Source: Blasia pusilla (taxonomy: Eukaryota > Marchantiophyta > Marchantiopsida > Blasiales). From it: 64,000 nucleotides of DNA. Each line of letters begins with the position of its first letter. Position 1 is the first letter of the stretch. The stretch covers positions 31,868,001 through 31,932,000 of the forward strand of contig CM114274.1 of NCBI GenBank assembly GCA_050084515.1, given 5' to 3'. Shown piece by piece: positions 10,271-23,100 of this stretch. A program made the position numbers and the translations under genes. The notes under the pieces are model-generated. The model had not been told where the DNA came from. It did not search any database and was given only the letters and a program-made list of their open reading frames with translations.

Positions 10271-11595
10271 TCATGTCCAAAGATCTCCCGGCGCGTCTAG
10301 GTGGTGGTACTCTACCTCCTCCACGGGCATCTCCACCACCCTATCGGGTAACTCCAGCTCCTCGTCCCCCAACAGGACCACCTGGTGCAAGATCTCTAGC
10401 CCACTCGGACCGGCTACTCGATCTGGTGCCCTCTCTGGCCCTCGGTCCGGACGTAACTCAGGATGTAAACTGAAACACTTGGCGCGTGTATGACCATACC
10501 TCTGACAATAGTCACACTCATAACCTCCTGGTGCAGCACCATCTCCTCCTCCATGTTGATGCACACGTCCATGACCCTGATGAGTGCAATCGCGCTGATG
10601 ATGGGCTCCACCACATGACCAACAAGTAATAGTAGGCGGCTGCTGCAGAGCCACATATGAAGGCGCAGGTCTTTGTGGCACGGCCTCCCGGTATCCTCCC
10701 TGAGCTCGTGGTGCCATAGTCGATCTATCTCGGAGTCCACGTTGCTGCATAGGTGGTGTAGACAATCGTGACTGCTCTCGCCCAGAACCCATGGTGGCTA
10801 CGCTCTCCTCCGCCATGTTGCGCTCAATGTTCTCGGCGGTCCTAAAAACATCTCTCAACATAGGGGAGGTGTTCATAAGAAGCACCCCCTCCCGCACCCG
10901 TGTCCGCAGGGTCCGGTCCAGCATCGCGTACCATGACTGGATAGCCTAAGCCTCTGTCACCCTTGAGTGACGTTGATCAACCGGCGCAAGCGAGTGTAAG
11001 CCTCACGCAAACTCTCACTCGGGCGCCTCTGGAAGTCGTGGATGCTCCGCAACTTCTCCGTCCGTACCCCCTGGTAGCTCGCCCTCAACTCAGCAAAGAA
11101 CTCAACCACAAGGTTGAACCCGGGACGAACCCGACTAGACGGTGCAACTGCTCCCGTGCGAGTGACTCCTCCTAAAACGTCACTAGTGGAAGAGTCAGTA
11201 GCCTCTCCTGACTCCTCCTCCTCATCTGGGAACGGCTCCGTCCATGACACATAATGTGGGTCATAGTAGAGCCTCCACGCCTCGATCTCACATGCATATC
11301 TCTGAGAGAACTCATGGTAATCGTCCATGGGCGCCCCCTCTAAATGCTGGAACATACCGTTCCATGCTGTAAATGGGTTGAACTCTCTAGAGCTCGTGGC
11401 CCGCTGGGATTCGTACCAACTCCTAAACTCTGCTATAAAATCGTGCAACTCAATCGTGCCTACTGCACCTGAAAACCTACGCGGTCCTCTACCCCGGTCG
11501 TCCATCTCGTACGCCCAACTGGTAGGACCACTCACAACATGTGGCGATGTGCTCACAAACTCCTCTACACCCTCCCCCTCGTCTGACGATGACAC
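10271..11595 (-). pseudogene. Gag polyprotein with two CCHC knuckles, copy 1
   Basis: The N-terminal capsid-like part (11595-10957) contains GTIELHDFIAEFRSWYESQ, FQHLEGAPMDDYHEFSQRY and a C-terminal SLREAYTRLRRLINVTQ, typical of the plant retrotransposon gag fold. The second part (10924-10271) carries the zinc knuckles CWSCGGAHHQRDC and CDYCQRYGHTRAKC. The halves are separated by a one-base loss near 10962, compared with copy 2, and by an in-frame TAG at 10946-10948 that copy 2 shares. Gag would package the element RNA in the cytoplasm. The gene is not intact. Confidence 0.8.
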
Positions 11596-13342
11596 AGAAG
11601 GAGGTTGAGATGGTCCCTCACGTGGAGACCCTCGGAACCTCGCGCCACTCCGCGTAAAACCTCTAGAGCTACTCTCGGGTTCACCACCTCGCCTCTCAAA
11701 GTCCCGAACGGACTCCGTGATGACCCTCTTGCCCCTCTCACCTAATCACTCTGAACCTCGTGAGGAATCCCTCAATCACTCATCCCAAACATGCGGCACT
11801 CGATCTACACTCTCTCTCCCCGAGACGTGTAACGTGCGGCAACACGCGGCGTGGTGCGGAAAATCGACCAGGCTATCATCTCATCGACAACCTACCCTCA
11901 ACTTAGGACATCCCACATAGGTCTATGTCCCCTAGACCACATACATAAATGATGCTCTCAGCATCCACACACCCAATATCCCCAAATAAATCCCAGAATC
12001 CCTCACACGTGCAGGGTAAAGGACCAGAATGGGTAACCTGAACACATGTCGATGTCGCTCCTCAAAGAATCGCAAATCTCGACCCCAACTCGATCGTGGA
12101 GACAACTCCTCCAATCAGCAAGTCATACTCCTCCCGCATCGATGCTACTCAAAACTTCGATAGACAATGCGGTCCCGGTGAACGGTGCGGCGTTTAGGCG
12201 ACGAGGCGGGCTCGAACGGCACACGCCCTCGATGGTGGGATGCGGCACTCGGCGGCATACCATCCTCAATCAATAATAATCCCACACTCGCTCCACAATG
12301 ACGGTGCGGGCCCGTAATCGAGGCGGTGCGGTGCGCCAGCCGCACGCGGGCGGCAATCGGCGGCGCGTTGCGGCTACGGGCATCACGGCACGATACTCGA
12401 TCGTCGTCGAGCGGCTACCAATCACAACATAGCAACATGAAATCAAAACTCAAACACCATAATCGGAGGTCATCTGCCATCAGTGGTTAATGAAGTAACT
12501 GCGATGACTGTGGCGACCAAAACAAAGTACGTGGTGGCGACGCAAGTCAAGGTATCAACGAACGTCGTGGAAGACCCTCCACTCCGTAATGGCGGCAATG
12601 GCACCCAGAGGGTGGACAATGGACGGTGGACCGTTGACAATGACGGTTGACCGCTGATGGTGACGGCCGACCGATGACGGTGACAGTTGACTGTTGATTG
12701 TGACGGTTGACCATTGACGGTGATGGTTGATCGTCGACCGTTGACGGTGACTATGATGGCGACAGCCGCCGCCGGTATGGCGGTTGATTTAGGGTTTGCA
12801 CAATTTAACCCTAAAAATCGCCTAGCAATGGCAGCTTTACAAGATTGACCATAACTTTTTGCTCACAACTCCAAATTGTGCATTGTTTGTTGCATAGCGT
12901 GCACAGCTTCACGATCTATGCCAGCATCAAAAAATATTTAGAATCGGATATTTCAGTAAAAACTGACAGGGACTGTCGTAAAGCCCAATGTCTCTTTCTC
13001 CTACACAAAATTCGGCAGCGCTCCCGCGCTGATTTCTCCCAACGAAAATATAACATCTGTAAAAATACAAATCAGCAAGCTACATGGTGCTCCCGAGAGC
13101 ACCAGCATGGGGCAATCCGCCCCCATACTCAATCCCTATCGAAATTGGGCAGCGCTTCAGCGCGCCACTCTTCCACACGAAAAATCGGCAAATGCAAAGA
13201 ATAATGAAAGCAGCCCTTGCTGCGGTGAGCACTCCCATGAGCCGCCGAACGGGGAACACGGTCCCCAACCTGAAAAAACAGTGAGTGACCAGCGAGCTCC
13301 CCCATGAAGCTCTCTCACTCTCTCATTCTCTCATTTTCTCTT
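11596..13342 (-). other. Leader region of retrotransposon copy 1
   Basis: No long frame is present. It is closely similar to 37770-39369 of copy 2. It contains a 20-bp minisatellite (12641-12747) and a purine/pyrimidine-biased tract next to the LTR (tctctcattctctcatttt). I could not identify a standard initiator-methionine tRNA primer-binding site beside the LTR. Confidence 0.55.
12641..12747. repeat. 20-bp minisatellite (tgacggttgaccgttgatgg-like)
   Basis: About five units of tgacggttgacc(g/a)(t/c)tga(t/c)gg follow one another. The same array, with different point changes, lies at 38690-38790 in copy 2, so it belongs to the retrotransposon leader. Confidence 0.75.
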
Positions 13343-13836
13343 TGTAAAGTAAGATCCAATCTCTCTCTCCACCATCTCACACCATAGCTCTCAAAGGTGT
13401 GCACTCTCTCTCATGTCAAACCAAACCCACTCTCCTAATGAGAGGCTTGGGTTACACTCACAAGGCAAGGTACCATAGCTCCGCAGCCTCATGCCAAGAG
13501 GTTCAACAAAGAGAGAATGAGCTCTCAAGCTCTCTCTCCTTGAGGTATACCCCTCCCCTCTCCCAAGCTCTCTCCATGGTAACCTATTCTCCCAAGTCAC
13601 CTCTTTGGCTCTTGACCTGATGTAGGAGGTCAAGGGCCACTTACCAAAAATAGTAAGTCGATCATATACTCAAAATGGTACTTGCCTAAAATAGTAAGTT
13701 CCTCAATATGGCTCCAAATGAGCCGAAACGCTATCCAAGGGCCTCAGCAGGTCACCCTCAACCTACTGGGCATATCCTCCACTTCTCATGAAGGCGCTCT
13801 ATTAGATCCCACCGATCTATCCTAAAAGACGTGACA
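13343..13836 (-). repeat. 5' LTR of retrotransposon copy 1
   Basis: It runs from TGTAAAGTAAG to CGTGACA, so it has TG..CA borders and a 3-bp inverted terminus TGT/ACA. Copy 2 shows the same end points (39370-39886). The left boundary is inferred from where 7161-7424 stops matching. Confidence 0.65.
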
Positions 13837-16800
13837 TCAGCCACTTTGCCCATCATGTACTCATTAGATAGGGAACTTGTTAAAATGGGCTATGTACACT
13901 CACAACCATAGGGAATATAAGACTAGCAACTTGCATTGCAACAAGTAAGCAACACGTATGACCAAGGAAGGAATACACCCGCACTACCACATCAAGAATG
14001 GTGCAGTCAATTCCATCAACATAGTGACATACACGCAAGACAATTTCTTTCTTTCATTTTTCTTTCCAAGTTCTAAAATTGTATTCAAAATGTGAGAGAT
14101 ACTAATCCTCACTACTATACCATGCATGCCTTTGTGATCGGCGCATGCAATCCAAAACAAAAATAGCCTATTCAACTTGTTACTGCATGATCTCTACTTT
14201 TACATCTCAACGATAAGGTTTATGTTTTTCAATCATCTACATTGTAGATAGATGGTGGAAAGAAGCTAGGCACTATCTACAAGGATGGTGGGAGGGAGAA
14301 ACCTATTGCTAGAGTCAATCCATCCCCTTGAAGTGGTGCTAGGGCATAGCATGGTGCCCTTGAGTTCATCTCAGGCCTTCTCAAAATCATCAACATGAGG
14401 TAAACTTGCCCAAGATGTTTGTTGGAAGTCTTTGGTTTTATGGGCCTCAAAAGGATTAAGCAAAGGTGTTGGCACAATTTTGGGGGTATTCGAGACAGAC
14501 AAGAAGTCACAAGATAGTGGTTGATGATTGTCAACCACTATTGATGCGAGGGTTGTGACATTGATGACTATCCTATAGAATTCCCATATAGTGGTGCCAA
14601 ATACTCCCATACGGCATGGAGGGAGCTGGTTAATACGATTTGTCTTTCTCGAAGTATCTCTTCTTGTCACACGCTATTACTATGCGCAACTCTTGCCATT
14701 GAAAATATATTGACGATGATCTTGTACAATACAATAACATAGCTTGGTACATTTAGTAATCTGCTCATAGCTTTGAGGAGAACGCCATGTGGGAGTAAGT
14801 CAAGGGCCAACCCAAGCAATTTTGAGTGCACTGGGAGGAATATTTTTACAAGTCCTTTGTCGCTACCAAAACCATAGAGATAAGCAAGGAGATATTTGCT
14901 AGCTAGAAGTGGGGAAGAGGAGTAAGAGCAGGGCATGGGATGAGGACACCATGAGCACAAGGATATGTATGTGATCATATATGCAAGCCGAAGATGTCCC
15001 CTTTGACTTCCATGCTAATGGCATGGAATGGCTAGCATGGAGGAATTCCTCCATGACGATTTCTCCAACCTGAGACTGATGCACAAGGAGAGCATTTTGA
15101 TGAGGATGCATGAGTTCTATTATACAAGGGCATTCAAACTTCTTGCTTGGCACAATCTTGGTTCTTCTAAACTTACAATACCAATTTTGTGTTTCCAACG
15201 TGTTCATGGACACAGTTTTCCATCTATTACATTATAGATTGCTACGAGAGGCAAAAAATCATGGTCCCCAACTCAAGATTAAAATCTTGATAATTATAGT
15301 GTATTGAAATCGACTATGAGTTCGTACATGCATGCCCTTATGACCTATCCTTGAGGTTTTGTCCACATCGTGATGGCATAAAATATTAAGATGACATGTG
15401 AGGATATGTATGGCAAAAGCTTCTTTTTCTTTTTCTCATCATTCCATGATTGTTGCACTCGTATGTAGTACTCTATTACTTGTTGAGTTGAGAGTTGAGT
15501 TAATGGTTGGTTTTGCATGCACGCCACCACGCTTTTGGTGGTGAGCTCTTTGGCCCATTTTCATATGGAAAGCACATACGTGGATTGGTAAAGAGACCCT
15601 TGAAACAAATGGTCTTGCAATAGATTGGGTCTTGCGATCGACGGGGATCACAATATGGTCTTACACAATGGTCCTATTGAGTGCGGTCATTAGCAAATCT
15701 GTATATTTGCTAATGTAACCATCAACCACTTTGCTAATATATGGTTAACTCATTACACACGTTGTAGGGCCAAAGACCGCTCGTCATGTATATGAGTATC
15801 TCGAGCCGCATGTGGAGGACTTATTCATGTTGTAGGAGGGAATTTTTGTCGTGGATAGGAGCATCAATTATCTTGAAACAACTAGTGTCTTTAGAGTTCG
15901 CAAAATTTTATTGTGTACGATGCATGATGTACTTGATAATGCATGGCCTCGCACATAGACTAAGGTTGAAGGCAAGGTATTGCACAAAGTTGAGGATCAC
16001 TATATATTGGGGTGGAGCCAAGTATTTGCCTCGAGTGCATGCCATGAGGATGGACCTAGCAGAGGAGCCTATGGATGATGATGACTTCCCATCTTCTATC
16101 ATTTTAGGCACATTGGTTGGTGGAGAGGGATTGTGTGAACGCCGCTGATCTCAACAAGTGGGAGTCATGCCTTAATAAACTGCCATATTGGAGAGTGAGA
16201 AGTTCCCGTTACTTAAATACTCGCTTGGATATTTGGAAATCGATGCATATGGAAGCTTATCTTTGAGTGCATAATTTTTTATGTAACTTCTAACATCATC
16301 TCATGAATTACTTTAAGACCATGTTTAAGAGTGCATTGAGTGTGATATGAAGTGCTAGTTGATGGACCATTTTTCGGCCAAAGAGACAAGCATGCAAGGA
16401 GATGAATATGTATTCAAAGGTATAGTTGGTCGAGGAGGATGATGGGAGGGTGTGTAAGCCACATGCACCATAGGTTTTGAGTAGGATAGAGCAACATATT
16501 TTGCTTGAGCTACTTGCCTCAACTCAGATACCCATGGGATATGGTGTATATTTGCAATTGGTCTTTCTAGAGGATGATGAGGAAGAAAGGGGTAAGGAAG
16601 TGAAGACTCACGACCTTCATCAATTGATGCATAACGTGCTACCCATAGTTCAACATGTATATTGTAAATGGATGAATTTTGTGGAACGTTATCTATATTC
16701 TTATTGGAGAGTTCCTTTTGGATGTATATATATATAATAATGGATGATCCTATTTTGACAATAAGACAAAAGAGCAAGATGGTTGAATTTTTTTCTTCAA

Positions 16801-19800
16801 CCACATAAGATGGGTAAGGAAGTCACATTACATGGATAAAGAGAATGAATTTGAGTGAAATTGTTTTTGCTTAATTAATACTAATTTAATTAATTTAAAT
16901 TATAATTGGAGATCCTAGGTGTATAAGAAGATATAAAAAAAAGCGAAAATTTTCTAATTTTTTCCCTGAATTCATATTTGATGGGAAGTAAAAATTTATT
17001 TTAATGGAGAAAGAGTAGATATTGTTTAAGTTTTATTGAAGGGTTGAATGATTTAGGGGATAGGGATATGGTTTAAATTTTAAGCGAGGAGTGGAATTTG
17101 TTAGAAGAGTGGAATGTTATTATTGTTCTAAGATTAAATAAAATCAAAAATTTATTTACATTTTGAAATGAAAAATATGATTATTTTTTAGAAATAATCA
17201 TGTTAATTCAAAATTGATATTTTGGGAAAGGAAAATGAATTTGAATGGAAAAGGGAAATGATTTCATCAATTAAGGTTAGCTTATAATTTCGTTAGTGGA
17301 TGTTATTTTGGTGAAAAGAGCAGATACTATTTAAACTTTTATGGAGGAGTGAAATTATTTTTTTTTGTTGGCGGGGGGGGGGGGGAAGGTTGGATATTTT
17401 TAACAGTGAACTGTTCATACTCTTTTAAGATTTAAAAATGATAAATGATAAATCTTTCTACATTATTAAAAAATAATTTTTGTGCGCAAGCATGGGCATG
17501 CGAACTAGTATACGTCGTTTGAAGGGCTTAATTAGAAACTAGACCCGATAGGAGGGAATAATGGTAGAGAGCTAAATGTTAAGCAAGGTCATGTTTGATA
17601 TATCCCGGTTCTTGGGACTGCTTCACATTATTCCATAATTTCCAAGGATATCTGATACAACATTAGCATAAGCAGAATTTCCCCTTTTGAGAACTTACTT
17701 GAGTGATATTATTCAACGACATGGTGTTGGAGAGGACATGGGAGATCATCCAACCTTGGACCTTGATGTCACGGGGAAAGTCGTTGTCCCTTTTTTGTGA
17801 GGAGATGATCAACATTTTTGGATTAGGATATTGGATAAGTGTTCCCTTCATCTTTCCCTCACAAGTGGAACTATGTTGTGACACACATCGGTAAGAGTAG
17901 ACAAGGTTTGCAAAAATTTGATATTGTGTGTTGTGATGTATGTTGACAAACTTAACATTGATATTGCATGAATAATACACTTTTTATTACAATCTAAAGG
18001 ATAATTCTTGCCACCATATGAGTAAACTAGCACTACTACACAATCATACAATCCTCATTCCTTTGAACAATCTAGAAGTCGGTCTAATTGCCTCCATCGT
18101 TGTGCTTCCTTAGAGATTCACTCTATCCTGAACTCATGTGGGCGCACAATGTTGCTCAACACAATACTCCTCTAACTCTAAGGTTTGAGGCTCTTCTATA
18201 TTAGGCACACAATTCATCATTTTTAACTTTTTCTCGTGCTCAAGGGTTTGAAGTCTTCTTGCCAAGTGCTTGCTATCAATGGCATTTCAAGCTCTGTATG
18301 AAGATTTGGCTTCTGATGTCTTAGGAGAAACTACGACCAAACTCCCGCCTTCAATTATTGCAACCAAGTATAAATCTCTTGCAAAAGGAACCAACAACAA
18401 TGTAATCTCTTGTATGCATTGCATTCCCAACTAGCCATGTCCCCTTCTTGACTCTTTGAGATGCTCCTCATCTCCCTAAGACTTGCCAACAAGCAATATA
18501 TCACTCGACTAAAATGAGGATCTTAGCTCTCTCGCACATTGTTTTATAGTACATTCCATGAAACAAGCAACTATTGTGAGTCTCTTGCAATCCCCTTGCG
18601 AGTCCCACAAATTGAACTTTGCAAGTCCATGTAGTCACAAGTTGTGGATCCATTGCATTTGCAAGGTGGACCCGCACTTGCAAGTGAGACTTCATCGCGA
18701 GTGTTCAGAGTTGCAAACGCATAACGACATTCCATACTTGCAAGAAAGCCTTGACTTGCAAATGTGTTTCGACTTGCAATGGAGCCGCAAGAGAGTTGCA
18801 AAAAGTTGACTCACAAGAAGGACTAGCAAGGAAGCCGATGTTGGCAAAAAGGACTCGCAATGGAGTCGTTCCAACACCCTTATCCCTAGTAGTGATTTTT
18901 CGCAATACAATACAAACTTGCATGTACTATCATGGCTCGTATAGAAAGATGAATTACAATGGTAGATATAATTGCATCTAAATTATTTTTCATGCATTAT
19001 TATTTAGTTGTGACACTCCTTTATCTATGCTTCACAACTCTAGAGTGAATGTGAATATGAGGATCTTTTAATACTACCCTTGAGAAGAAATAACTTAAAT
19101 TAAATAAAGAATTTTTTGTGATGATTCCAACAACCCCAACGGTGGCCATGGTCGAAAACACGACTTCCGAGTTCTTTGTAAACACATGTACCTTTGGAAT
19201 TATGTAGCCTTAACTAGTGTTGTCCCATCCAATCATCTATATTATTATTAGAGGATCGGTTCCTCTATGTTGACACCTTCCTTGATTGACACATGTCAAT
19301 TGATTTGCCTTATGCCTCTTTAATTGTGAATAAAAAGTTGAAAGTTATTAAGAGAGGATTCATGCATAGCATAAGTCCTCATGGGCAACTTACTACTATT
19401 ATCATAGACACCCATCTCAAACACCCTAGACGTATACAATTATCATTTTTGACCCATACAAGTTTGGCATCTATCCACAAATATGTACTTGAGGGACAAT
19501 GATTACTTATTCAAATTTTGAATTTGCCACAATGCACTCCATTTTATCCTAGCCATCCAATTTTCCCCATGGTTGTGCCATCGCAAGAGCATCTTACTAG
19601 TGAGTAAAAGTGATGTAGTTCAACCTCCTTAGCATTGACACATTTTATGTTGGCAGTACGATGCACCATTGACAGGTTTTACCTTAATTTAACTCTATTC
19701 AGACAACACACGGACCTTAAAAGGACATGAGTCAACAATAGGAGGGTGGCTTGGCGGAAACCTCTAAGCCATCCATGAGCTTGATCCATTTAATTAGATG

Positions 19801-19985
19801 GAGAGAGAACTCCAAATCCAGTTGGGAGTGAAGAGGAGACGGAGGCCACTCCATGATTCTCCAAGTGACCAACAACCTAACCCTACAACGCCAAGAAAGG
19901 GCTCGAATTTGTCGTTATAGTGTGAGCGATGTGGTGATGACAGGATACTAGCAATTGTTGAGAAGAGATTATTTGTAACGCTTCG
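13837..19985. other. AT-rich DNA without a recognised gene
   Basis: I see only short unsupported frames, the longest about 120-150 codons without family motifs. Sequence from 16860 to 17480 is very AT-rich and contains a run of 13-14 G near 17365. At 18580-18870 the word gacttgcaa or acttgcaag recurs many times. It may hold old transposon remnants that I cannot place. Confidence 0.5.
18580..18870. repeat. Interspersed (g)acttgcaa/ttgcaa words
   Basis: Short units such as cttgcaa, cttgcgag, agttgcaa and actcgcaa recur about 15 times in 290 bases at irregular spacing. This looks like a degenerate simple repeat. No open frame of interest covers it. Confidence 0.5.
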
Positions 19986-20135
19986 CTTGCTGACACTTGA
20001 ACGGAAACTCGCACTATCCGTTTCGTGGAGCGAGAGCTGGGAGAGGGTGAGGGTTACAGAGGAGGATTGGGTGAGAGAGTTTGTTGTTGGAGATTATTCA
20101 CAATGGGGTGGATGGACGAGGAAGAGAGCCAGGAG

Positions 20136-23100
20136 ATGGAGGATATCGAAGATATGGCAAAGGGTGCGTACACTCCTCGCGAATTGCGCTCTACTGTTTC
20201 TTACAGTTCTCGGAGGCGCTCGTCAGCGAAGCAAGCATCGGCAGTTCAATTCTGTGAGCCTGTTGCTTCTGTGGCTGTGTCGAGCATCTCTGTACCGGGT
20301 ATCCAGGTCCGTTTTATCTTCTGTGTGCTTTATTTTCCCTTTGAATTTGTGTTTGCTGACCAGTGTTCCCAAGACTGCAATCGATGGTGTGTCCAACGAT
20401 TGGAAGATGGACGGCGATTTTAACTTCAGAATTGCTGCGTCAACTGGGGCTGTTGGGGTACGATGGGGAGAAATAGGTGAAGCATCGAGAGAAGGAATGA
20501 ATGAACTGTGAATTAATTCTATTTCAAAACATCGTCTAGCACGCTTTATTCCCCAAGTGAAGGAAGAAATAATCGAGATAATGTAGCCGTTTTAACTTTG
20601 TTAGAAATTGTCCATTCCAGACTATTTATCTGAAGACCTTTGGATGCTCTCATAATCAGGTAAGTCTGACTCTGTTCCCACGCTCTGGGTTGATTGGCTT
20701 ATCCCGAAGTTATGATTGTCTCGTGAGTACTGCAGCTGGTATGTTGCTTGTGGTTCTCAGGATTCGTCCGGAAACCATTCAAAAAGTTATGAAGTTGTCT
20801 TGAAGAGAAATGTTATCTTCGTAGTCCTGTTTGATGGACGCAGACCGTAGGCAATGCGGAGGAACAGTGAAACCGACCTACTCATGAATGCACCGATGGA
20901 ATTGGTTTCTGTTATGGAGAGCAGTCCGATTTTAGTGGGGAGATTTACCCTTGTTCCCTCTACGTAAAGCGTTTCTCACTTGTGACATCTTATTTGCGAG
21001 AGAGCAGAGTGACAGTGAGTACATGGCTGGCCAACTATCCGCTTATGGGTATTCAGTCACTGACGAAGCAAATGGAGCTGATCTATGGCTCATCAATACG
21101 TGAGTTTTATCCCCATTTCTCTCCTCTGGTGCCGTACTGTCTGAGCGAAGTTAAATTCATTTTCTGACAACAACTGGATGAAGCAATTTCGTGCATCTAT
21201 CATCGTTACCGTCCAATCATATATCTTTTTTCTGTCATAAGTCTTTTTGTATAAAAACATTTGCAGATGCACTGTGAAAAATCCAAGTCAATCAGCTATG
21301 GAGACTCTGATACGTAGAGGCAAGGAGGCAAAGAAGCCTTTGGTGGTAGCTGGTTGCGTACCTCAAGGAAATAGTACCTTGAAGGATCTTGACGGAGTAA
21401 GCATTGTTGGAGTGCAACAGATCGATCGTGTAGTGGAGGTAGTGGAGGAAACCTTAAAGGGTAATGAAGTTCGATTATTAAGGCGCAGAACACTTCCTGC
21501 GCTTGATCTTCCAAAGGTGAATGTCTGAGGCTTGTCAATTAGAGTCCTTAAGTAAGACTGGTTTGAGGTTGCTATTCAACTTTTGCTATTTCTCAGCATC
21601 TGCAGTCGTTATGTCTTGGTTTCTTGGAGTTGTTAGTGAGCCAGTCAGGAGTAGTAGAGCTCCTGGGTATGTGCTCTGGAAATTAGTGTACGTCTTTCTC
21701 TGTTGAAGAAGTATACTTATCTGAGTCAAAAATTTATGCGGAAGTTGGTTCTCTTGGAGTTTTCTCACAGATCAGGAGGAATAAATTTGTGGAGATAGTT
21801 CCAATAAATGTGGGATGCTTGGGGGCTTGCACTTATTGCAAAACAAAGCATGCTCGTGGTCATCTAGGGAGCTATACTGTATCTGCTCTGGTAAGCCCCT
21901 GATCTTTCATGAAAGTTCCTGTGGGGAACTGTGGCTCATCTAGTATGACGACGTCACATCCAGTCTTTCCTGCAAGTAATACATTCAAGCATGTTTACAA
22001 AGTTTTTTCGAAATATGTTTTATGTGTGAAAGACATTTTTCTGTCATCATACTCATACATATCAGTACTGAATTTCCTTTTGTAGAAATTGAGTAATTAT
22101 GAGTACAACTGACATGTTGTATAATTTTGGCTTGAATTGATTGTGGAGGCAAATAAACCTTCTGTGGGTTGAAGAGTAAGTCTTTCTGCCAAAGAGATGC
22201 TGATATTTGACCAACATTCCATGTATTGCCCCAGGTAGACAGAGTGAGATCCGTGATTGCCGATGGAGTCAAGGAGATCTGGCTGAGCAGTGAGGATACA
22301 GGAGCCTATGGTATGCCATGAACTCTTTCTGGACATGTGACTTAGCCAGTCCTGATGCTTTGTTAGAATCAGAGACGAAATTTATTTTTAATACTACATC
22401 TTCATAGACACTGCCATTGGATCTATGATAATACAGTCTTGAAGAACTGCTGGGAGTCTGTTCATCTTTAGCTGAATAAAGTCATCTTATATTTTCTACA
22501 GGTCGTGATCTGGGAACAGATCTGCCAACATTATTACGTGCCCTAACAGCAGAGCTTCCTGAAGACAGGAGCACTATGTTGCGTATTGGCATGACGAATC
22601 CACCCTACATTTTGCAGCATCTTGATGCAGTAGCTGAAATTTTACGTCATCCATGTGTCTATTCGTTTCTCCATGTGCCAATCCAATCTGGAAGTGATGC
22701 TGTTTTAAAGGTATGCCTTTATTCTCCTTTCTCTTTCTGGTGTTTGAGTATGACAGTTACTGCACAGAAGCTTAGGTTGAATTGTATTGCGATTATCCGT
22801 GATCATCTGAAGAGAAATTTCAGGATACACATGGGTTTTTGGTCTCTGCCATGTGAATAAAGTAGTAAGTTTAATAGATCTGATCTCAATATTATTACAA
22901 ACAGTGGCTGTTGTACAGAGCACACTGCAGCTTATGCCTTTAGCATGGAGTGATTTAGTTCTCTTCAGTGTTTGTTCTAGGCCTTGAGGCTGTATCACCA
23001 GCAGTATCCTCCTCTTCATCTACGGTGTTAAACCAACTTTTGCAGGCAATGAAGAGAGACTATTCAGTGGCAGAGTTTCGACAAGTTGTAGATACCCTTC

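Larger units (their letters stand above)
7161..13836 (-). mobile_element. LTR retrotransposon copy 1 with DNA methyltransferase (RT, RNase H, integrase deleted)
   Basis: A 264-base block (7161-7424) recurs almost unchanged as a direct repeat at 13345-13603, marking the two LTRs. Between them, reading on the minus strand, come a leader of about 1.7 kb, gag, two zinc knuckles, an aspartic protease, a linker, a C5 DNA methyltransferase domain and the start of the pre-RT linker. At about 7424/7428 the methyltransferase linker runs straight into the LTR, so RT, RNase H, integrase and the rest of the left LTR have been lost in one deletion. The right LTR ends ...CGTGACA at 13836. No 5-bp target duplication was confirmed, because the left end is altered. 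Domain order protease-RT in copy 2 and the gag type suggest a Ty3/Gypsy-like element, but integrase, the best classifier, is missing. Confidence 0.85.

Noticed and set aside
15786-16148. Plus-strand frame of 120 codons
   Set aside because: No motif and no neighbouring exon-like sequence; AT-rich intergenic DNA.
19987-20511. Plus-strand frame of 174 codons
   Set aside because: It overlaps exon 1 of the CDKAL1-like gene in another frame and lacks motifs.
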